From Isoetes taiwanensis (taxonomy: Eukaryota; Streptophyta; Lycopodiopsida; Isoetales; Isoetaceae), in contig JAJEKV010000110.1 of assembly GCA_021234155.1 (NCBI GenBank), positions 2,882,338-2,946,337 of the forward strand: a stretch of DNA of 64,000 bases. The letters are read 5' to 3'. Of the stretch, positions 56,200-64,000 are shown one piece after another; positions within the stretch are counted from its first letter, which is position 1; every line of letters starts with the position of its first letter. The notes below the pieces were generated by a model. That model made no database searches. It saw only the letters and a program-made list of their open reading frames with translations, and was not told the DNA's origin. The translations under genes were made by a program, and so were the position numbers.

Positions 56200-58680
56200 T
56201 AAGAAAAAATTCTATTCAAGCATTCATTTCAAAAAAATAAATTTAGTATGAGTCCCATTTTCAGTCTGAGTCCCAAATTTCGAGATTTGGCCCACTTTAA
56301 TTAAATGCAACTTCATTGCAACATTTGCAATAAAGGGAATGGATTTTGTCGTAGACAAAATTAGTCACTGAGAACTGTTTGGCTTGATTTTCTATTTATA
56401 AACCCAGATGCTTGTTTGCATTGCCATGAAATAAGTATTCACAAAATGTGTTGTGTCCTCTCTGAAGTATTCACAAATACGTCAAAAATGAGTTTTGCAA
56501 AAATTATCTAGCACAATATTAAGTTTAATTACCCCTCTAGATTTGTTAAACCCAACGGAATATACAGATGGAGAAGGAAATATTAGATAAATGTGTTGTT
56601 ACTCTTAAAAATTCCTAATAGCATAAGGGTGTCAAATGTAGCACATTTGGTTTAACCGCTCCTCTCATTGGTTCCATGATATGTTAAATTCAACAATATG
56701 ATCAAGGTGTCAAGCTAAATCACATTCCAAACAGGTGCCATTTGCATCCCCCTTATGTGCTTTCTCTTATTAATGCCATAAAATGATCAAAACGTGTTCT
56801 ATGTCCAGGCATATGTCTACGGACTTTGCAACATCCTTTTGCTGATACTTTAGCCATAGTTGACACAGCTAGATGACCTATGTGATAGATATCTGCATGC
56901 AGTTCATCCAGTAAAATCCAGTCACATGTTGAAACATGTAATAAAGCACTTCTGTTGAATACCCTCGTGCTTTGTGATCTGCACTTCAACTTTCATTGGT
57001 CTTCATTGAAGCGTAACGCCAGACAACTAGAGCCTTGACAAGATTGACCAATACTGCTTTTGCTGGCTTTCCTAAACTTCTTCCAAGTATAAGCCATAAA
57101 AAATGCAGCAAAAGCAGTAAAATATGGGAATGAGAAGATGCCATACAGAGGCACAAGTAATCAGGCTTTTTGTCTATAAAATATCGTGCAGCAAACTAAC
57201 TGATAAAGTTGCATTAAAGCCTAAGTTCTGATGTGGGGTCTTTCTGCTAGGATGGAAACAGACCCTAAGGACGTTTGGCATGACTTTTTGCATTCTTACG
57301 ACTGAAAAACTTGACACCCTCCCCGACCACGCGATGCAGTGCATGACAATCTAATGCTACACTTACAGTTCTCCCATTTACAAGGGTGCAGCATTGAAAA
57401 TTGCAAAAATGTTAGGTTATGCTCTTCAATACAGATGTGAAATTTCCAACCATGTTTAAACTTTTCTAGTAGTGCTTCCAAACCAACATAGTTATGCTCC
57501 CAATTTTTTTAGATTGGGAGCATGAATGAGTTCAAAAGTGGCTTCGACAATTGATATTAAAAAGGAGAGTAAGGCCATGAATAAAAAACAGCAATCGTGA
57601 CTATAGCATGTCAGAAGAGACAAAATGCAAGGAAATTATACAACACAAGAAAGAGGCAAGAAAAACTCTTACATGTCGTCCTTGCCACGTTTTGTCATTG
57701 TCTCATTGGTGTTAACGCTAACCCCCTCTCCCAGAACTCTGACCTCTTCATTGCCTCCAATGACTTCGCCAGAACATTTCCAACATTGCCTCCAAGGTCC
57801 TCCATTACACTTGCTATCATACCTCGTTTTCTTTCAAGCTCTGCTACATAGTAATGCAAGCACATAACATCAATGGTACATGATGGAAGTAAACAAAGAA
57901 TGCCAACCCAACCACAAGGCTCACGTATATATTACTAGAAACTTTACAAAATCTCCTCTGTACTTCGCAAATATATAATGCAACAATTAGTAATATTTTA
58001 CTAAATGCTATAAAGACCTCTTATATAATTGATAAAATGATGACTAACAGGAAGAGTCATCTAGTCTATTGACAATCGTGGTATGAAAGAGTGCATATGA
58101 TTATCAACAGAAATACTCATCTAGTCTATTGGCAATCATGGTATGAAAGCATGTGCACTATGTGGGATGCGTGCCTTTTGGCCTCAAAAGTGGAACGAGG
58201 GATAAACTAGTTGTTTATTCACATTCTGGCTAGTGAAACTCCAACCACAAATACCTTCCTTTATATTTGCACAGGAGATTCGTCTTATTGACAACAGCAT
58301 TGACAAGCAACAGACGGTGAAGGTTAGGGAACAAAAGGGCCACTTCAACAGTTGTACACAATAAGCTATGTAGCAAAGGCAACCACAGGAACCTCAGCTT
58401 TGTTCAACTATTATTTTAACAGTAAAATGCACTTGCAACAAAGAAAAGGAAAAAATGTCACCATAGTTGCCGATCAGTTCTTAGGGCAGTCAAAAAAATA
58501 TGGAATGCCATGTGTAGAAATGAAATGGATCGTTATAATGCCTATAAATGAAGGCATCACAGCACCAACCTGCTAAATCAAATCGTGCCCACAACTTTAT
58601 TTGCATTTAAGACAGGAGTATTATGCTCCACTCCTGAAATAAAAACACCTAAGATCTGTGATGGCAACATAGCACCCAAG
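56200..58680. other. Intergenic region, no gene recognised
   Basis: AT-rich with short frames only. A minus-strand open stretch near 57700-57850 (ELERKRGMIASVMEDLGGNV) looks protein-like but is about 50 codons and unidentified. An imperfect repeat containing catctagtctattg occurs at about 58060 and 58120. Confidence 0.3.
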
Positions 58681-58682
58681 AT

Positions 58683-58872
58683 CTACTAGACAAGAGGCTC
58701 TTTGGTTCCATGGAGGCAACCTCCATAAGACACGTCATTACTCGCTCTACATCGCCTTCCAGCCCAAGGCTCGTATGGAAGGCATTCCCACCCCTGTTTA
58801 TTGATTACCTTCTACTGTTTATCATCTTTCTTAACTTTCACATTATAGTATGAAATATTTTAATGTATCATA
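58683..58872 (+). repeat. Dispersed copy of the monooxygenase 3' end
   Basis: About 190 bp matching 48795-48985 with only about six to eight differences. It covers the last 50 or so codons (RQEALWFHGGNLHKTRHYSL) and the start of the 3' flank to aatgtatcata. A stop replaces Gly near the end (VY then TGA). It is a 5'-truncated fragment with no upstream monooxygenase sequence. Confidence 0.93.
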
Positions 58873-59149
58873 TTATTATGGCTCAGATTAGAATCAGATT
58901 ATGCAATTGATTATATTACCCAAAAAGGGCTGCAAAAAAGGGTATAGAATTTGCTCTAGATCCATCCGATTGCAAACTAAAGAACTCTGATTTTGCAATC
59001 TTACTTCCAGCGAAATAGGGTGGATGCTACAGAAATCATAGCTGCAATTATGACTTGCCTTGCTATTCTGCAATAATCAGAGCTGAGATATGCACCATTA
59101 AACCAGCATTCAATTATTTTAAGAATATGTTTTAATTTTAAGAGTTTTT

Positions 59150-59460
59150 TTTTTTGCGCAGTTTCCGTCGCTTTTAGGCGTTTTTTTCTTCCGCCACTTT
59201 TTTTTCTCTTCCCGCCCGCCCGCCCGCGCCCCGTCACTTTCTTGAAAAGTTTCCCCTAATTTTTCCACTTTCCCCCTTCTTCGTCCTTTTCGTTTTCCCT
59301 TTTCTTTCATTTTTTTATACGCCTGCTTTTTCCCCCTCTCTTTCCTTCTCTTTCTCTCTGCCCTGCTCCTCGTCGAGCGGCGCCTTCGAACTCTGGCGCC
59401 TTTCCTTCAGGCTATGGCGCCTGTTCTTCAGGGTATGGCCTCTTCATGCTTATGCTCATA
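59150..59460. other. GC-rich, pyrimidine-biased patch
   Basis: Contains a cccgcccgcccgcccgcgcc run (about 59212-59231) and repeats of ggcgccttt and tatggcgcctg. It might be a decayed promoter or 5' region of the kinase-like fragment that follows, but there is no direct evidence. Confidence 0.3.
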
Positions 59461-59739
59461 TCTATAGTACCTTAACAGATGCCTTCAGGGTATCTATAGA
59501 TTACGCTTAAGTAACAGGCGCCTGCTTAGCCCATTTCGACCCTAAGGAAGGATGAGGTAAGAGGCTGAGGCACATTCCAGCCCATTTAGACCTAAGGTAC
59601 AGCTTATTCCGGTAAGGAGGTAATAAAGGAGACAGGATACAAAGGATATCTGGGCTTCTGTGATGAGAAAGGTAACTTATAGTCTAGACAGATTTCCTTT
59701 GTGTCTAAACACTTCCTTGCTTGATAAACTCTGTTCTTC

Positions 59740-59935
59740 CAATTGTTTCAGAAGAACACATCCTCCTGTTTTGAGTATATGTGTAACGGAAATCTGCAAA
59801 AGCAGCTTCATGACCAAGAATCACTCAAAAACTGGCAACTGTGCATGGGAATTGCCTTTCAGATTGCATGTGGACTAGAATATCTGCACAACGGGGCAAA
59901 TCCTCCAAGTAATGTTGCCTGCTGGCTTGTTTACT
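59740..59935 (+). pseudogene. Receptor-like kinase exon fragment
   Basis: After an acceptor-like tttcag, the frame reads CFEYMCNGNLQKQLHDQESL, NWQLCMGIAFQIACGLEYLH and NGANPP, then a GT at about 59914. This is the kinase segment from the hinge (VYEYMSNG type) to the LEYLH helix just before the catalytic loop, and the exon end after NPP is where plant receptor-like kinases often have an intron. The HRD loop does not follow. It is therefore one isolated exon of a plant signalling kinase. Confidence 0.75.
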
Positions 59936-60214
59936 CATAGATTCGTGGCTTAGCCTCTTTCTGAGGCTTGTGCAGCTCTTATCTATTTCGGATGCAGGAT
60001 ACAGAAGTAGCTCTATCATATTTCAGTGCAAAAGACAGAGCAGTTCTTACTTATTCTGGATGTTAGAGAATGGATTGTTGTGCATGCCAAATCTTCAAAC
60101 TCTCTGCTTTTTGATATTTTTCTGCACGCAAGGAAGGATTGCAAGTCTGTCGATCTAAATTATCTGGTAAGTAGGTCTATTCGGCATTGCTTTTTGATAG
60201 ACTTGCATCTATAG

Positions 60215-60454
60215 ATGCACTGGGCATTTTATTTACAGCTGATTGGAGACTCTTTTCCAGATTTCTTCTCTGATGTGAATGAAGAAAACGAAGAAAATGT
60301 GAATGGGAAGGAAGAGCAGGATCATAAAACTGGCAAAGGACACTGCCAGGGCATCTATGGAGATGTTTTTGAGGACAATAGTGATGGAAAAGAGGATATG
60401 GTGGTTTCTGATGAGCAGAAACATCTCACTTTTAGAATTCTTCACAATTCTTAA
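60215..60454 (+). CDS. Acidic open frame, unidentified
   Basis: About 79 codons, containing FPDFFSDVNEENEENVNGKE and DVFEDNSDGKEDMVVSDEQK. The composition is strongly acidic and the piece may be an exon of an unknown gene or the decayed continuation of the kinase locus. No domain is recognised. Confidence 0.2.
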   Translation: MHWAFYLQLIGDSFPDFFSDVNEENEENVNGKEEQDHKTGKGHCQGIYGDVFEDNSDGKEDMVVSDEQKHLTFRILHNS

Positions 60455-61071
60455 ATCGCGCTTGGCGCGATTTAAAACTACTACTTTAGTCATTTTCTTG
60501 TAAACTTGTTGTTCTTTTTATCATTTTGCATGACATCTTTTATGGTTTTGTATAGTATATTCTCCTCATTTGCCTAGTATATTATGAATTTTGAACTTAA
60601 CTTAGTCTTAAAAACTTGCAATTAAAGGTTATTTTATGTTCTACATTACCATTTCTTAGGATGATGTTGTAATATTTGCTTCATTTTTTTTAGTTTAGTG
60701 AAGTAAACAAACAAGAAACTGCTCTTTAATGTAAAAAAACTCTTCTTTTTCACGATAATGGTATATGTTTGATTATTGCTAATTGCAACCAATTAAGTCC
60801 TTATTTAAAGAAAATATAAAATAATAAAGAAATATACAGCATCCACAATGGTTTTGTAAAAGTTAAAAAAAAAAAACTTCACACCAATAAATGCCCCAAA
60901 AAGGTGTCATGCGGCGCGATTTTGGAATAGACATAATCCCAATTTAATTGAATAATGGTTATTACAAAGATGTTAAAAAACGTCTATGTGCACATAGTAT
61001 GAAATGTTTTAATAGAATAGAATTTGTATCATCCACGAAAACCAATTGGCCTATGGGACCCAACAAGAGGC

Positions 61072-61165
61072 GCAGCAAGCGTATTACTGCCCGAGTTAAA
61101 AAACCCCCTCCCCGCCCTAAAGGGTTGTTTGGGGAAAAAACCGTGACAGGAATAGGCTTGTTGTC
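61072..61165 (-). repeat. Conserved-loop hairpin, copy C
   Basis: In plus coordinates the arms are gcagcaagcgtattactgcc (61072-61091) and gacaggaataggcttgttgt (61145-61164). On the minus strand they pair at about 13 of 16 core positions plus one G-U. The loop on the minus strand has ggttttttccccaaacaacc and gagggggttttttaac, matching copies A and B. Confidence 0.75.
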
Positions 61166-61262
61166 AAATTGTACAGATACAAAAACAAATACAAATATAG
61201 ACAGAAATATGTACATGCACCAGGTGAGTGCCTGAGGGCCAAGCTGATCTCGGCGATCCATG

Positions 61263-62374
61263 CAGTGTTGTTAGGTACGTTTAGTACGGTACGGGTATTA
61301 TACGTACTTAACGTATTAATACCGTATGCATATGTCTCATTTAAAAAGTACTTTAAATACGTTTTTTAGGATTATAAAATACTTATTAAATACGTAAAAT
61401 ACGTACTTTACGTACAGTATGTTAAGTACTTCCTATAATTTTTTAGAACTATTATTTTTTGTATTGCAGTTGAAAGAGTTGCAATAACAACTAGTACGAA
61501 GAACTTCAAGTTTTAAATAATGAACCAGAATAATATTACTCTAGAAAATTAAGTATTTCTCAAAGTTTTCAATCCAAAATATCTCTATTTAAGAGTTATA
61601 TATTCTGGTTTGCAATCTACACCCACAGACAAATAAATTCAAGTAATTGTTGCTCATTTGTTGCATCCGAAGCTATTAACCGCCGCTGACCTCTATATTC
61701 CTTTCTTGGCATGAATGCAAGCTACTGAAGTATTAAGAAGAAGGTTTGCCTCCTGCCATGACAAAACGAGAAAGGTGGGTCTGCATCTCCATCTCCATTC
61801 TGATTCGGCGGCTAGAGCAAGAAGAAAAAGAGGAAAAAACGCAGAGGTTTTGGGTTTTTATTTGCAAGAAGATTGATTTTTCTTTTTTCTTTTTTCTTTT
61901 TTCTTTTTTCTTTTTTCTTTTTTCTTTTTTCTTTTTTCTTTTTTCTTTTTTCTTTTTTCTTTTTTCTTTTTTCTTTTTTCTTTTTTCTTTTTTCTTTTTT
62001 CTTTTTTCTTTTTTCTTTTTTATTTTTTCTTTTTTCTTTTTTCTTTTTTCTTTTTTTTTATATAACTATAATTCCATAATTTTCCTAATGTCTAAAGTCT
62101 CCTGATGTGTTTTTACTCATATTCTATTCTATAATATATAATAATGTATTTTTTCTAATGTATAATTTTACCAATTCTATTGGTCTATTGTCATTCGGAC
62201 GCTTTTTTTATAAAGTACGTATCATACGTACTGTATGTATTAATAAGTTAAGTTCAGTATTAATAATACAAGAGCTCAATTTGACCTGTCAACTTATAGG
62301 TATAGTACGAATGGTACTGTGAAGAAGGTAAGGGACGTATGTAAACGTAAAATACGGGTACGTAAACAACACTG
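61263..62374. mobile_element. hAT-type nonautonomous element (1112 bp)
   Basis: TIRs cagtgttgtt (61263-61272) and aacaacactg (62365-62374) are exact inverses. They are flanked by a perfect 8-bp target duplication gatccatg (61255-61262 and 62375-62382), the length used by hAT transposases. The subterminal 150 bp on each side are full of TACGTA and TACGTATT motifs, likely transposase-binding sites. No transposase is encoded; the interior includes a long CTTTTTT microsatellite. Confidence 0.92.
61871..62060. repeat. (CTTTTTT)n microsatellite, about 26 units
   Basis: A 7-bp repeat runs for about 190 bp inside the hAT element. Frames across it give Phe/Leu/Ser repeats that are artefacts. Confidence 0.95.
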
Positions 62375-62682
62375 GATCCATGATCTCTTGAATGTATGAG
62401 CCCAACCTCCATACCGAGCTCATGCTCAGCATCTCATGTAGGGGCTGATCAGGATGAACCAGCTCAGCATAGCGTGTCCGAATGTCATCATATGCTGGGC
62501 AACTCTGAAGGGTGTGGCATTCGTCTTCCACAACTCCAACCTGGCAGCGTTGACAAAGCCTCTCCTGATGCGGCTCCCCAACCCATCTCCCTGTCTCAAT
62601 CCGGAGATGATGTGCACCTGTGCGGATAGAGGCAATGGATCTGCGCTTTTTCATGGGTAGATGAGTGTGCAGGTAGCATTGC

Positions 62683-62800
62683 GGGCCTCACCAACAAAAC
62701 AAAAAAGGCAGCAAAAATTTGAAAGTATAAAAGGTCAATGGCAAGTATAATTCCCACCCCCATCTATGTATTACCTTCTACTATTTTTCATTTTTCTTAA
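62683..62800 (+). repeat. Dispersed copy of the monooxygenase 3' flank
   Basis: Matches about 48990-49110: cctcac-aacaaaac, ggcagcaaaa, gtataaaaggtcaatggc, then aattcccaccccc and ttaccttctact. It lacks coding sequence beyond the duplicated tail and abuts the LINE on its left. Confidence 0.88.
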
Positions 62801-62998
62801 ACATATTCTAAACGAGGTGCACCCTGTACTACCACAGTCGTTGGGTCCGTCGATTCTAGGGCCCAGATCGTATGTTGGATCGTATGTTGAAGCCTCCTCG
62901 CACCTCTCGTTTCGCTTATGGTCATTTATGTTTCTACATGGCTTTGCCTAGGGTTTTAGAATATGAAATACCAAAATAACTCAATGTCCTAATACGAC

Positions 62999-63029
<31 letters not shown>

Positions 63030-64000
63030 ACGAGTAATTATATGTATTTGCACAAGGTGTCAAATTATGCAAAGGTCCTATGGTCATAAGGTTCAAAATA
63101 CGGAGCTTTCACTAGTTATGTTTGGCATTTAGAGCTTTTGCAAGATATGGTCAGCATTGTGGATGAAAATAAAACGGGAATATTGTAGCAGTATTATGGT
63201 CATTTGGCACCGTTGGCTTTTTTGCATAAGTGCGTATTACTTTGGATGGAAAATTTGAACTACTATAAATGCCGAATCCATGGACGAACATATCTGGTAA
63301 ATTGTTATCTGTTAAAGTGTAAATTAATTTTGAATGGCTTTTTCGCGATATCTATACTATCATTAAATGCAGCAAATGTTTGTGTTGACCAATAAATGGA
63401 GTATGGCGAAAAACCCAATGGTTGGTTTGAACGGAATATACATAGATGGTACATGGGTGTAAATTTGATATTGGTACCCAAAAAGCACCGTCCGGACACT
63501 TGCTTTAAGTGCTGAAAGTGCTTTTTATTCGATCTTCGTTAGTATAACAGATTTTGAGGTAGTTATTCCTGAAATAGCAATCATCCTCCGAGGAAGCTGG
63601 GATCGATGACATGGATTGATTCCTTGGGCGCGAATTTGGAATTCAGATCATACCAAATGCTGGGAAATTTCTTCCGAGATTTCTTGTTTGGCGGGAAATT
63701 GGTTCAGTTCTTGCAAGAATTCTTCATTTCGGTGAAGAACAAGCTTACACTAATACTGTCAATTGCAATTTCGACAAATTGCAATTGCAATTCCTTTTTC
63801 ATATCAATTGATGGCAAGTTCTCCTCAAAACGGTTGAAGCCGCTAAGCGGAGAATTTACTTGGAGCTAGATGCCATGAAAAAAAGAGAAGCCGGGGAAGA
63901 GAATTCGAGAATTGGAGAAGGAGAATATTATTGCGCTGCGGTAAAAAAAAAAAAAGCGTTCTTTGAGTCATAGAAGACAACAGGAACTTTCGAAAGAGTT
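62801..64000. other. AT-rich sequence, no gene recognised
   Basis: Contains a run of about 27 T (63000-63026) and a caattgcaattgcaatt-type repeat near 63765-63792. An 87-codon plus frame at 63606 has no recognisable motif and is not called. Confidence 0.4.

Larger units (their letters stand above)
60990..62654 (-). mobile_element. LINE 3' portion on the minus strand, split by a hAT element
   Basis: From 62654 the minus frame reads SIASIRTGAHHLRIETGRWV and ERLCQRCQVGVVEDECHTLQ then SCPAY, the C-terminal zinc motif of the LINE family seen at 52.3-53.8 kb. The copy is interrupted at 62374/61263 by the hAT element and continues from 61262 down to a TTCTA-type tail near 61010. Its 3' region holds hairpin copy C. 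The 5' side ends abruptly in a copy of the monooxygenase 3' flank near 62680. Confidence 0.82.

Noticed and set aside
55857-56240. Pro/Leu/Ser-rich and Gly/Glu/Arg-rich open frames on both strands
   Set aside because: They arise from the polypyrimidine tract and have no domain.
61746-62105. 119-codon Phe/Leu/Ser-rich open frame
   Set aside because: It is translation of the CTTTTTT microsatellite.
1-64000. CRISPR arrays, bacterial operons or organelle DNA
   Set aside because: No regularly spaced identical repeats, ribosome-binding sites or operon structure are present; introns, LINEs and plant gene fragments show nuclear plant DNA.

Overview
This window looks like a repeat-rich nuclear segment of a land-plant genome, most likely a fern or another seed-free vascular plant. 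Evidence for a plant is the set of recognisable gene fragments: a plant UGT, a PPR protein, a TOPLESS-like corepressor, an organellar lysyl-tRNA synthetase, a receptor-like kinase and a calmodulin-binding-heat-shock-type lipase. Against a flowering plant are the very low gene density, the many LINEs of several lineages, and an intronless NTF2-like plus flavin-monooxygenase fusion of a kind I associate with fungi, bacteria and some seed-free plants. The species assignment is inference.

Only one host gene looks intact: the flavin monooxygenase at 47111-48946 (+, 611 codons, no intron). All other host-gene similarity is broken. On the left are a class-3 lipase pseudogene (2815-3865, -), the C-terminal part of a UDP-glycosyltransferase (5250-5704, +) and a PPR scrap (14245-14404, +). 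In the middle is a compact same-strand composite of TOPLESS-like and lysyl-tRNA synthetase exons (39234-41070, -), with a possible PIKK scrap beside it. On the right is a receptor-kinase exon (59740-59935, +).

Most of the identifiable remainder is mobile DNA. Non-LTR elements include a nearly full-length plant L1-type LINE (about 22.4-28.3 kb, +), LINE remnants at 4.5, 10.7-11.6, 12.7-14.1, 52.3-54.0 and 61.0-62.65 kb, an ORF1-only LINE relic at 14.6-15.3 kb and a tRNA-derived SINE at 36.8-36.96 kb. DNA elements include a PIF/Harbinger remnant with divergent transposase and Myb/SANT ORFs (6.86-8.92 kb), a CACTA terminus (49.19 kb), a 1.1-kb hAT-type element with a perfect 8-bp target duplication lying inside a LINE (61263-62374), a foldback element (34520-35112), two long-TIR MITEs (20675-21353 and 36090-36536) and a Helitron-like 3' end (33154).

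The least expected structure is a set of short repeats carrying hairpins. Three dispersed copies share a conserved loop sequence but have largely different stem sequences that still pair within each copy (19.7, 55.1 and 61.1 kb, the last on the - strand). A second pair (37.36 and 42.24 kb) shows a clean compensatory base-pair change. A third family (41.3, 42.9 and 46.8 kb) ends in a hairpin and places one copy just upstream of the monooxygenase. The 3' end of the monooxygenase gene is itself repeated at 49.06, 58.7 and 62.7 kb, which points to recent local copying of this locus.
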